Below, piece by piece: positions 45,244 to 55,828 of a stretch of 64,000 nt of DNA; within the stretch, counting starts at the first letter, position 1, and each line of letters opens with the position of its first letter. The position numbers and the translations under genes were made by a program. The stretch is taken from assembly GCF_021130785.1 (NCBI RefSeq), contig NC_060207.1:190734001-190798000 (forward strand), written 5' to 3'. This stretch comes from Homalodisca vitripennis. Taxonomy: Eukaryota > Arthropoda > Insecta > Hemiptera > Cicadellidae. Below the pieces are notes generated by a model. The model did not search any database and was not told the DNA's origin. It saw only the letters and a list, made by a program, of their open reading frames with translations.

Positions 45244-46212
45244 CGAGTGCGAGCTTGTCATCTTTGTTCGGTCAGTAAACCAGTACAAAATACCAAATTA
45301 CGACTTCTTTCCTTCGAGGTGGCGGAGCGGCCTCTCGAAAAAGTGTTCATTGACTATGTGGGACCCTTGCCCCGTAGCAAGTCAGGGAACACCTCCCTGC
45401 TTGTCGCTGTGGATGCTTTCTCTAAGATTTGCTGGTTGATTCCTCTTAGGAGTGCCACGGCGTCGCTCACGGTCAAGGCACTCAAGTCCCGCCTTCTACA
45501 GAATTTTGGAGTGCCCGCCACCTTCGTCTCAGACAACGGCACACAATTCGTATCGAGGGAGTTTCATCGCTTCTGTTTTGGGAATGGAATCAAACATGTT
45601 ACCATATCTCCTTACTACCCCCAGCCTTCTCATGCTGAGCGGTTCAACCGCAATCTCAGAGCCGCCCTCATCGCTTATCACGCTGAGAAACAAACTACCT
45701 GGGATGAAAAACTGAGCTGGCTTCAGTTATCCTTCAGTCCTGCTCTTCACGAGAGTCATGATTCCACGCCTTTTCAGGTCATGTTTAGTCGTCCTACTTC
45801 TGATCCCTTGTCTATCTGGAGTCTGGATAGTATTCTACCAGTGCCTGGTACTCCCTATGTTAGTGACACTTGGGAAGCAGTCAGGGTTAAGCTCCTACAG
45901 TCTAGGGAAAGGGTGAGGAGAAAATTCAATAAAGGACGTATTGCTTACCCCTTCCAGGTGGGGGATCTTGTCTTTTGTAAGGCCCAACCGGTCAGTTCAG
46001 CCGTGGATAAACGGGCAGCTAAACTTTGCTATCGGTGGACAGGTCCCCACCGGATTCTTCGCTTTCTCTCCCCAGTTACTGCTGAGTTGGTTGATCCCGT
46101 ATCGGGGAGGTTGTGGCGGAAGGCCCACGTTTCTCATCTGAAGGCCTTCCGCGGTGACACCTCTGTTCATGCTCTGGATACTGGTGCGGCTACGGGGGTG
46201 TCCGGGGACTGA
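45211..46212 (+). CDS. Ty3/Gypsy integrase (C-terminal part of Pol), open frame
   Basis: The 333-codon frame contains the retroviral-type integrase that inserts cDNA into the host genome. About the first 12 codons come from LTR sequence. Then C16-x-x-C19 is the end of the HHCC zinc finger, whose histidines are lost. The catalytic core follows: D48 in EKVFIDYVGPL, D108 in FVSDNGTQF and E143 in SHAERFNRN, giving the D-D-35-E spacing. The C-terminal GPY/F-like module appears as RWTGPHRILR, followed by KAHVSHLKAF. All three acidic residues are kept and there is no internal stop. However, the protein lacks the zinc-finger start and all upstream Pol domains. It is a deletion derivative and not an autonomous element. 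Confidence 0.9.
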   Translation: MDNLVNFFPPRRVRACHLCSVSKPVQNTKLRLLSFEVAERPLEKVFIDYVGPLPRSKSGNTSLLVAVDAFSKICWLIPLRSATASLTVKALKSRLLQNFGVPATFVSDNGTQFVSREFHRFCFGNGIKHVTISPYYPQPSHAERFNRNLRAALIAYHAEKQTTWDEKLSWLQLSFSPALHESHDSTPFQVMFSRPTSDPLSIWSLDSILPVPGTPYVSDTWEAVRVKLLQSRERVRRKFNKGRIAYPFQVGDLVFCKAQPVSSAVDKRAAKLCYRWTGPHRILRFLSPVTAELVDPVSGRLWRKAHVSHLKAFRGDTSVHALDTGAATGVSGD

Positions 46213-48232
46213 TCACCCCTGGTTTTCCTTGTGGTGTCGTTTTCCTCTCTTTCTGTTTTCTTCCTTCTCCAAGAGCGGCGCCTCTCAAAATTTCAGGAGG
46301 ATCGTGTTTAGTCTGCCTCCTGTTCAGGACTTCGTTTCCTGTTAGGGTTTGTGACGTGTACTTTTCTGTTTTACCTGAGCAATTGTTATGTAGAACTGAT
46401 CACTCTACATAACGAAATTTTACATCCAAATGAAGAAGCGCGCATTCATTGTTGCTGCAATAACAGAACGGTCACTGATTAGACGCCAATCAGCTGTTCA
46501 AATAAAGGAGTTAGGCTAAGGTGAGCCATTACCATGCCATTGATATTTTGTCGCTTGCGTATGTCAGTTAGTAAAATTTCAGTATAATAATTTTGTCTTT
46601 ACAGAATTAAATATCTACGGTAAACTAAGCCTTGGGCCTCGTAGTAAGATTGTCAAGTCCTGTCGATAAACGTAGGAAATTAATACGTTATCTGTAATAA
46701 ATTAATACTAATCTAGTCTTTTAATAGTTCACGGAGATAAATAGTTGTAAATACGTGTTCATAGTGTCAAATACTGTAACCACATATTGTTTCTGTAAAT
46801 TGTACATAATTAGGCCAAGATATTATCTCGTAACAATTGCATCGTCTCTCATAAATTTCCTTACTAAACGTGTTAACTGTTCTATAAATAATTGAATCGG
46901 TAACTTTATGTCCTAATGTTTGTATATTATTTAGTTTTACTCAGAATAATGTAAAGGCAGTTGTCATGAAATTTATACCTACTATTGCTGTGAAAGTGCA
47001 TACATTAATGCATTATGTTAATACTTCAATACACTTTACTATAATTATTGTAATTAATTAGTTTAAGTAAGAACAATCGTAATTAATTTTTTCTGTGTCA
47101 GAATAATTATGCTTTGTGTTTAAGACCAATATTGTATATCATTGTAATTGGCAGATTCTGCGCTTTTTTGATGTACTTATGTTTATACATTAAACGTTTC
47201 TTTACATTTTACTGGCCGCTGTAATCTAAATACGAGTATGTTAGACACACCAACAATAGTGACAGATGTTGCTGTTTTAGTCAGCTGGTTTCTTTTATGT
47301 TAAGTTTGACATTGTTTCCATGATTTAGAATAAGCAGTGTTTACTGATTTCAATGAGCCGCAGAAAATGAATAAAACTGACTTTATGAAATTAAAGTTTC
47401 AATATTGGATTGCACGGACGATACAATCGACGGCTCGGGTGTGTTTTGGGTCCGCCCAGTTGGTGAGTAGACTTTACACTACTATTCCATCGTGCTCCCC
47501 TGGGAGGTCGGACTAACTCCGTCAATGTCATTGTGGAGCCTCTACCTATCGGACTAGGCCTGAATAACTGCATCAGGGTGGATCCAGTTCCGAACTTTGA
47601 CAAATGGGACTCAACTTAATTTAATGTCTAGCCATTATGTATTCATGTGAATTATTGTTTTGTAATTTTGTAGTTCAGGAATATGGTCATCATGATTTTG
47701 GCCACTGTAATTTTGTATTAGTAATCGGAGCGCTCCTACCGTAATAATTTTTCGTATTTTTATTTCAATTGGCCAACGAGTTAAGTTTAAGTTAAGTTAA
47801 ATATATATGTTGTCTACCGAAATCTGTGGCTAATTTAAGTACCTAAGGCTTAGTGTCGTAAACCTAATAGTTCTTGCGTGCATGGTAGTGGTCTCGATTG
47901 AGCATACCTGAGGGCAGGAAACTGTTCCTTGTTGGAGACCTGCGACTATCACACCCCATCAACAAGGTGGCGCCCTTATTACCGAGCAAACCGTAACCAT
48001 CTGGGTATCCGTCAATCTTAGTAGTCCTCTGTCACTGCGCAAGAACTTGGTTGTCCTGGCGCTCTACCAATACTCACGCCCTTCTCCACTGAGCGAGGCC
48101 GACAATATTGCTAACCCGCGAGGAGGGGTGGCAGGTTCTCGACTTCCCGTATCCTATACCGGAGCTTGTTGGTTCTTCTTTCAGTGGGGGAGAGGTTTTG
48201 TTTGGGGTTGCAACCTTTTTAGTGTGGGAGGT
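46213..48232 (+). other. Gypsy post-integrase region up to the 3' LTR
   Basis: This 2.0-kb interval lies between the integrase stop and the LTR. It starts GC-moderate and becomes AT-rich. At 46387-46411 a perfect 8-bp hairpin occurs (TATGTAGA / TCTACATA). A GC-richer patch around 47400-47620 has a + frame reading RAPLGGRTNSVNVIVEPLPI and ending at a TAA near 47620, with no recognised domain. It could be an extra 3' ORF or captured sequence. A TGGCGCCC word at about 47968 resembles a primer-binding site but lies on the wrong side for this element. Confidence 0.4.
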
Positions 48233-49110
48233 TGAGCCGGGGCTCAGTTTGGATAATTTTGTCAATTTTTTCCCACCTCGGCCACTTTTGTCAGTCTGTG
48301 GGGGGGGGGGGGGGGGAGGGAATGATTCCGTTACCGTATTGATTATTTTCTGCCTCGATGGACTGATTGGTCGAGGTCAGGTGGTTGACCTTGACTGATT
48401 ATCGACCAGCTGATTACCGGCAGCTGCTACTGGTCGGAGCGGTCGGACACGTTCGGCAGAGGCGACGTGAATCTCTTACTGTCAACTGGTCGTCCTGATG
48501 CCCATGGCTGGCTAGTTCTCCGACTTTCGGCAGGTAATTGTTTTTTCTTATTCTCTCCCTTAACTTAGTTGGTGGTTTTTCTCTCCCACGCAGACATATA
48601 TTTTCGTTGATCAGTTAAAAGTAGTTTATTTATTATTTTGTAATTTGTGTTCCTTGTGTACGTTTTCTTGTCGCAAAGTGTTCTATCCTGTAATTTCGTA
48701 ACTTTCTAAATTTGTTAATTTATTAACTATGCCAGTTAAATTATTATTTTGCGTTAGTGCTTTCTAATTGATCCGTTCGGCGAACGGAAATTATTTGTTT
48801 AGTAATCATTTTGTTTTTTTGTTTTTTTAGTGTAAGCGAGACGGTACAGACTTTGCAAATTTGTTTCCTCGTGTTTTGTGTAGCGTGCAAAAATTGAGTG
48901 GCAACATTCACGATTTCTATTTTATTGTTTAATTAATTAATTGCTTTATAGTAGCGTGAACTGCTTAGTTTTGGATTATAATTTAATTATTGTTATTTGG
49001 GAAATAATGTACTGTTATTATTTGTAAATGACATAATATACATTACAATTAATATTACAGAATGAATAAAATACATTGAATTATTTTTACAAGTAAATGT
49101 TACCCAGTGT
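48225..49110 (+). repeat. Polypurine tract and 3' LTR of the Gypsy element (3' end uncertain)
   Basis: GTGGGAGG at about 48225-48232 is a plausible polypurine tract. The LTR starts TGAGCC at 48233 and shares its first 49 bases with the 5' stub. It contains a run of 17 G (48300-48316). An AATAAAATACA segment near 49064-49075 could be the polyadenylation signal close to the LTR end. No exact ending CA with target duplication was found, so the right boundary is a guess. Confidence 0.45.
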
Positions 49111-49137
49111 GTATATACAGTATATGTATATCATATA

Positions 49138-49400
49138 TACCGGGTGTCCCAAAAGTCCCACCCCCCCTTCTAACTTTTGAACAGAATTAACAAACCAATA
49201 TCCTTTGGGGGGTAGTTATATAATGACAAATGATGATTTTTGCGCTACATGAGAATTTAGCCCATCAACCCAAAATGGGGGGGTTGGGAGATGTATGTTG
49301 CATTTGGGGGGTCAAGTCAAAATCTTTAAATGCAAACCCCCATCATATGACACTTCATTTTCATAAGACACAACATCGGCACTCATAGTCACTGAACTTT
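49138..49400. mobile_element. Terminus of the same mariner/MITE-like family (copy 2)
   Basis: ATACCGGGTGTCCCAAAAGT starts at about 49138 and continues through TTCTAACTTTTGAACAGAATT to AACAAACCAATATCCTTTGG and G-rich words. It matches 45116-45194 up to GAATT in the same orientation. No inverted partner end was seen within the window, so only one end is supported. Confidence 0.5.
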
Positions 49401-49697
49401 GAACCAAAGATAAGAGCTACACTACTCCTATGTCCAGAATGAACTTTGTACTTACATGATATAAATCAGTTTGCTTTGATTTCTTTAAATGTTTTAAGAT
49501 GTATATATCATAATGGTATTCTCGTTTCAATTTAAAATACTAGTCTTTAAAAATGAAATATATGACTATGTCCGCCAATTATGAACGGGTTGTCATATTT
49601 GTAATATTTTATCTTAAAAACTGTTAATTATATTTCAATAAGCTATTTTATAGTGGCCAACCCCGTATTAAAACTTAACGTATTTATAGATAAACCG

Positions 49698-52600
49698 CTA
49701 TAGGTAAACCGCTTACAAAAAATCTGGGCGATTTTAGTTCACGCAGGGTGGGGTAATATACGCCTCCGCTGTAATATACGATGCCGCTCTTTCCCGGTAT
49801 CCCCACCACTGCTCGGCACTCGCCCGCTTGTTCAATCCTAATCCCTAACCGATTGTAGGACTGTAGGTCCACGCCTAGTTTTGACGAGGGTGGCTGACGT
49901 CACTTTTCTGCAGGGTAGGACAGTTAGTCCACGGGTGTCGGCGTGGACTAACTGTCCTACTTTTTAAAACTGATAATAATTTTTCTACCTGCGCTCATTC
50001 TTCATTCTGTGAGTGATACTTCCACTACACACGCACAGCGTACTGCTTAGGCAGTAAATATAAACAACAGCTTTCTCAAACCAAAACTCAAGGTATCACA
50101 TATGAATTGGGTTGCTAATTGGGGTTAAATTTGAACAATTCCATACATCACTACATTACTATCTGAGTAATTCCGCAATATCCTAATGAATGATAAACAT
50201 CTACATTAAGTTTGTTTTAATTATACCTGATCTTGGTCCATCGTTAGTGTAATACGGTATATGCGAGTAGACACGTCACTCATAGTACACGTTAATTGAA
50301 ATGGATAGTTTATTGTTTTATTACTGCTATTATTAATTAAAACAACACTTTAGACCATATTTAATATACCATATAAAACCATATAAAAATGTAAGTTAAC
50401 TTACGACCTACAAATTAAATATAATTCTGGAAGAAAATTACTTTACCGACGGATACTGTTATTAAAGAAAATAATAACTTATACAAATTTAATGAACGAG
50501 ACTATTGCCCAAAGTCCAGGTAGGTGATAAATTAAAACAACGTATATTACTCATATATGTACTTATATCCATAGTACTATTTTAAAAGGAGGAAAAATAA
50601 TATTTTTCAACAGAAATGTTATGAACATTAAGTTTCTTGCATCTTTGTGTGTTTTATTATTGTAAGCCTTACAGTAAATATTATATCTCTATTTTAAGTT
50701 AAACTGTACATTTACAAAGTTAGAAACCTAGCTGATAAAAATAAATACCTGTATACCTTTTTTATGTAACATGTTCTGCTCAGTGAATTGCTATGTTATT
50801 TGGTATTTACGGTTTTGCTATGACAAGTTTAATCCTGTCATAATACAAGTGCTAAACCACAAACATTTATGAGAATCCAAGTATTATCTTACAAAACTGA
50901 TATCATATTTGAGCAAATTTAGGATTTAAACAATTGTATCATTACATTTACAGCGAGGACAGTATTTAAAGGCATTTGACCTATTATATTTTAGTTGATG
51001 TCACATAGGTGAGATGACGTGGCTCTTTCATATTACATGGGAAATATTTATGTGGACATTAGATCCACTTAAAGTAAATTAATTTCTAAAGAAGGAAGTC
51101 CTTTAAGCATTGACGCATAAAATAAACATATTTTCACATGATTTATTACTCTTCTGATATATATTTGTACAAAACAAGTGCAACAGATATTGCGGTTTCA
51201 TACGCAATTTAGAAGCTTTATAGTACTCACCAAACACTACATACTCAATATTTGCTAAAGTGTACAATTAAGATTAGATTTTTACCAAAACTTTTAATTT
51301 TCTTATCTGAATATTTTTCTTACTATATGTTCAACAGTGGTTACAAAAAAGGTTAAATAAGTAGTTGTTACTATCAAGCCAATTCTATGCTTTCAACACC
51401 AAATATAAATAAATTGAAAATAGTGGTAAAATAATTACACATATGATTGTGCTATCATAAAACAATATTTAAACAGAACAGTTTAACACAACTGTTAACT
51501 AATGTTAACAGACTCATATTATATAAAATTCTTGTTCTAATTACCTGATTTTTCCGTGCATGATACTTTAATAGTTGTTTTAAAAGACCATAATAATCGT
51601 TACAGCAATTCTTAAGTTATAAATGGTGTATTACTTAACAATACACTTAAGAAAATAAACCCGACTTTCATTTATGCATTTAGCTTTTTGTTTTAATCTT
51701 TCTGTAGGTGGACTGCTTCTGCAGCGAGTCAGAAAGAACTAGTAAAAAGGCAGTAGTTTACTGAATAATATTTAGCAGATATAGAGTATAGATCTCGAAA
51801 CATCCATTCAAGTGCTGTAGTGTGAGTACGGCGATCCCCTGTCAAACCCTCGTCAAAAGAAACCCGTGAGTCGGACAGTAGGTCCACGGTCCCGGCCTGG
51901 GACCCACTGTCCACCCCTTCAGAAGCAGGTAAGAAATTACCCCGACAGTTTTACGACGTGGACCTACAGTCCGTTTACCGTTCTAACCCCTGACCTGGCC
52001 ACTGCCACTTGGCGGCTAACCTCACACCAAGTGCCTACCCACCAAACCTCCCTGGATACGTCTAAGCTACACTAGTCTGTTTAATTAATATTTTTCGCTT
52101 GTATAGGCCTACACACAAAAATAAAATATACTTATAGAATAGGTAAGTAGATGCAGTGTAAAAAATATGCGAGCGAGATACGAGCCACACAGCTGATAAA
52201 ACAAAGACGATGAGATGCTTGTCCCACTCCCCACCACTGGAGAGGGCATCCTATGGGCGGCTGATCAATCAGATTTTGCTTCTGCGCAAATTTCTTTGCT
52301 ATAGATAAACCGCTCGCAAAGAAACCTGCGCAGAAGCAAATATCGAGCAGCACACCCAGGAGGGCCCCCCTCGTCGCTGTTTTATCAGCTGTGTGAATCG
52401 TGTCTAGATCGCACAGTTTTGCTTACACTGCAGCTACTTACCTATCCTATAAATATGTTGCATTTGTGTATATCGGCATACATAAGTGTCGCAGTGTAAG
52501 AGTAAAATATTAATTGAACAGACTAACGTAGCCCTAGGCGAATTCAGGGAGCTTGCATTTTGGTGTGAGGTTAACCTGGCAGAGTATGTGGCCAGGAGAG

Positions 52601-52727
52601 GGGATAGAGTGCCGAGCAGTGATGGGGATACTGGGAGAGGACGGCATTACAGTGGCGGAGGGATATTTACCCCACCCAGCGTGAACTAAAATCGCTCAGT
52701 GTCTTTTAGAAAGCGGTTTTCCTATAG
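49698..52727. mobile_element. Family A foldback element, split by a 2.1-kb insertion
   Basis: The outer ends are inverted repeats. 49698-49820 begins CTATAGGTAAACCGCTT and includes GCGATTTTAGTTCACGC and CACTGCTCGGCACT; its complement is at 52607-52727. The inner parts also pair: 52131-52290 with 52307-52460, including ACACAGCTGATAAAAC against its exact complement and TGCTTCTGCGCA against TGCGCAGAAGCA. Removing 49858-51972 leaves a palindrome of about 915 bases with its centre near 52298. That is the layout of a foldback transposon. A single arm of the family is also at 31778-32560. No transposase is encoded. Confidence 0.8.
49858..51972. mobile_element. 2.1-kb element with palindrome-rich inverted ends
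   Basis: The outer 16 bases GGACTGTAGGTCCACG (49858-49873) are exactly complementary to CGTGGACCTACAGTCC (51957-51972). Inside each end is a hairpin of the same motif. On the left a perfect 19-bp stem starts GTAGGACAGTTAG (49915-49933 with 49942-49960, 8-base loop). On the right GGACAGTAGGTCCACG (51873) faces a diverged complement ending CCCACTGTCC (51901-51912). TTTTGACGAGGGT (about 49879) also pairs with ACCCTCGTCAAAA (about 51847). The interior is AT-rich and has no coding frame. It interrupts the left arm of the foldback element, so it is a separate later insertion. No target duplication was confirmed and the class is unknown. Confidence 0.75.
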
Positions 52728-52729
52728 AA

Positions 52730-53300
52730 GGTCAAATTCTATACAAAGTTTAAACTGTTAACATTCCTACCACTATGAAGTGGTGATAGAAACTTTATTA
52801 TGGGATTTGCATGTAATAAATATCTAAAACTGTTTAAAATACCATACATAAAGTTTATTTCAACGTTTTTAATCATACTTATACGCATTCCAAACCCTTT
52901 TTGTTCTTTCTCTAGGTTTATAAGTAACATAGTTGTAAATTTTTAAATGAACTCCATATTGAAACAAAATGGTTTACACAGTTGGCTAAAGAACTTATTC
53001 CAGGCATTATTGAGATCAATTTATGTAAAGAGTTTCATCTTGTTTAGCCTATCTTTGGGATAGTGTTGAAGTTTCCACAAGCGCTTTATACATAATATGT
53101 ATTAACTTTTGAACGGAGACTGGTTTTGTGTTCTAAGGGTCGGTGAAGTTACACAGAATTTTTCCGTAACTACTACCGTGAGGCCGATCGCAATAGCCTG
53201 GTTTTGTAAACAAATTGTACTTAATTGACAGTTGTATAGAAATAAAAGCAATATAAAAATGTAGGTGGTATATGATCCGGTCGCAAAATTAGATGTAAAG
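52730..53300. other. AT-rich DNA, possible 3' UTR of the minus-strand gene at its right edge
   Basis: No protein-like frame. The part just below 53327 would be the 3' untranslated region of the minus-strand cysteine-rich gene; an AATAAAAG-like word occurs on the + strand near 53240, not on the minus strand. No repeats recognised. Confidence 0.3.
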
Positions 53301-53326
53301 GATTTATGCTTACATAAGCTGTAGTT

Positions 53327-53462
53327 TTAACATTTTGTCCCGAATTTGAGCAACGTGGATCGACTTCTGCTTCCAAGATGGGTTCCGCAGCTGTATGGGC
53401 CATTGCTACTGCTGCAGGAACAGACTTTGCGCCAGGGTCTGCCGTCGGCATCACACATATCT
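53327..53462 (-). CDS. Last coding exon of an unidentified cysteine-rich protein
   Basis: On the minus strand the sequence GTTTCAGTCAG gives two nested AG acceptors. Using the second (exon start 53462), the frame left by the upstream exon (two bases, CG) joins to read RDMCDADGRPWRKVCSCSSS, then NGPYSCGTHLGS, and ends KFGTKC before TAA (53329-53327). The six cysteines and lack of hydrophobic segments suggest an extracellular or secreted domain. The exon is GC-rich compared with its flanks. Using the first AG would give an early stop. I do not recognise the family. Confidence 0.55.
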
Positions 53463-54500
53463 CTGACTGAAACAAGACTGAGGTTAAGATTCAAGGGATG
53501 AACTAGAGTTGAATAACTTCCCTAACACCAAAACACGTTTCGTTTCCATTCTCTTATATTGTATATATACGAGAAGAGTAAATTAACATGGAAATGTTTA
53601 TCTATTATATATGTTAATGAGAAATATAAAAATTATTTTGTACATTTAGGTTATGTGTATGAGTAAGCCTTTTTCGTACTACTCGTACATTTTTTTGTAG
53701 ATACTAATTGTGATATAAAGCAAGAATATTTCGAGGATATTTAAAATAGAAGTGTAATGTAATGTAAACTAAATGTAAGTAGCCACACTACATTTTTCAG
53801 TTAAATAATGATCACTAACTTTTTTTGCGTTTGTGTACCAACCATCTGGCATAAATCCTTCGATAATGTTATTTTGATAATCCCTGTGATAAAAATATTA
53901 CATTTGCTCACAAATATGACAAAGAATTGGGTTTTCAAATTAAGTGTTTTCTTCTTTAGTAATGTTTATACATTGTTTTTATAGGAATTATTTTGCTCTA
54001 TATTTTGACAATTTCTTGAGCTCTTCGAATAATTTTGTTGAAAATTTTGGAACATATTCTTAATTTTTATTTCTATAACAAACAGGATTGTACATACGAT
54101 TTGTTATGTTTGAAACTAAATATAATGCTACATCATAAAGAATATTTTTTCCGAATTTTAGTCGCTGTTGATTTTAGAGAAATATTTTTACAAGTGGGTA
54201 TTTTCTCTAAAATAATTTCATAATGCATATAAATTACATAAGGATGTGGGAGTTTCTTACAGTAGTAGAAAAACATTTATGATCAGGATGTTATTGGTTT
54301 ACAAACCTGGTGTTGTTTACAAATATCTAAATGACTTGTCCAATCACTATGTAAGACACCTTGTCTTGTAGGACTAACATGTTACGTTCACAATGAGCTA
54401 CAAATAAAAGTAAAATTGAAAACATTTACATCCGGAAATGGATGGACGGGTGACATGGGGTAGAAAAGAGTGCACTTTATGAGGATAGATGCCAACTCAC

Positions 54501-54655
54501 CGATTTTGATATTCATTCTTGCCTCGCTTTATCCGCTTTATTCCAGCTTGTCCTGGGCTTCCAAGGCTGCACTGGGATCCACGGAAGAACGAAACACTTT
54601 TGCCGAAAACCGTAATTGGCATCAGAATGCATTTTTTCGTTAACATGTATTAGGT
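54501..54655 (-). CDS. Penultimate exon of the same unidentified protein (left edge firm, right edge uncertain)
   Basis: The minus-strand exon ends in AATCG followed by GTGAGT (donor at 54500-54499), a consensus splice donor. The open frame reads KKCILMPITVFGKSV, then FFRGSQCSLGSPGQAG and IKRIKRGKNEYQN. The lysine/arginine-rich segment precedes the cysteine-rich end encoded by the next exon, with an intron of about 1.04 kb between them. The upstream splice acceptor is not clear; an AG at about 54597 (CAAAAG) or a start further up are both possible, and a stop in frame lies near 54653. No family assignment is justified. Confidence 0.5.
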
Positions 54656-54659
54656 AAAT

Positions 54660-55825
54660 TTTTTAACAAGGGGAGCAGACCACTTAAAACTCATTTTATT
54701 TGTTTTTCGTTTTTAAATAGGCTAAAATGTCCTCTATACAACGGTATATAACATGCATATGCTTTCTTATGGTAAGTTAGCTAACAAATATTTTCTGACG
54801 GCTTGCACACATACTTCAGCCCTCACAACCGAGAACTGATCGCTCTTACACGAAGGCTAGTATTTATTTTATACAGAATTACTTAATTTGTAATATTCCA
54901 CGATCAACACTATTTTAGAAGAGTTGACCACCACGGCTCTATAGTGCTACATTTTTACAGCTGTATTTTTGTGTGTTTACAGTTTCATTTTCGGACACTT
55001 TAATTTTTTATTGACATAGCCTAAACTGTATGTTAGCGACCATAATTTTACACATTTAAAATTAAAATAGCCAACATATTCAGACCATTAAATTCATTTA
55101 TAGATAAGAGGTATTGAAAAACATAAGACAAGCGTCTTTTTCTGTATATTTTACTTTTTTTATCTTGAATAATACGAAGAACGGAAAAAGTCTTAGAGGA
55201 GCTTTACAAGAGGCATATTAGCAAAAAAGAAAAATAACAGTAAAAGATAAGAATAATGAATATACATTTAATAGAGAATTTTCAGATGTATAGCTTGCTA
55301 CTTATTCATTACAACTTTTTAGTGTTACTTTTATTTCTTTGTTTTCCACAACTGCAATTTTTAGTGTATAAGTATCTCAATAACCATTAGTTTATAAACA
55401 ATTACAGATATTGTTTACAAATCTTTTGGCTATCATAACACAACTTCATACTGAAAGGGTTTGTAATAAATATCACTTACAAAAAGCAAAATAATAGTTA
55501 ATGTAATTTTTTAGGCTTTTAACATTATAAAAATTTAAAAATTATAAATACAAAACGAAAGTATATTTTACTAAATCCTCTGGTGTAAAGATATACAAGG
55601 GGTCAATATCAATACATACAAAGTTTCACTCCTGTAGCTTTTTTGGTTTTTTTTAGTAATGAGTACACAAGTTACTATGTGCTTAGAATGTACTAGTCTA
55701 AAGGGGATAAGTAGAGTTATATCAATAATGGGTTTGTTATTACCAGGAGTGGTGTATAATTTAGGTTTTGTTTCATTTTATTTTTGTAAATTATCGTTAT
55801 TTTTCATTTTGTTTAATTATCCAAA
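54660..55825. other. AT-rich DNA, no supported gene
   Basis: No recognised coding or repeat structure. Probably intron or intergenic DNA upstream of the minus-strand gene. Confidence 0.35.
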
Positions 55826-55828
55826 GCT

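Noticed and set aside
47966..47976. TGGCGCCC as a retroelement primer-binding site
   Set aside because: It lies upstream of the 3' LTR of the Gypsy element, not just after a 5' LTR, and no LTR end precedes it convincingly.
53221..53475. 84-codon minus frame as the correct reading of the 53-kb exon
   Set aside because: That frame does not join in phase with the upstream exon donor at 54500 and runs into low-complexity 3' sequence. The alternative acceptor and frame give a cysteine-rich end with a stop.
53327..54655. Assignment to the extracellular sulfatase (Sulf) family
   Set aside because: The C-x-C-rich spacing and basic segment are only loosely reminiscent. No catalytic domain is in the window, and the match is too weak to state.
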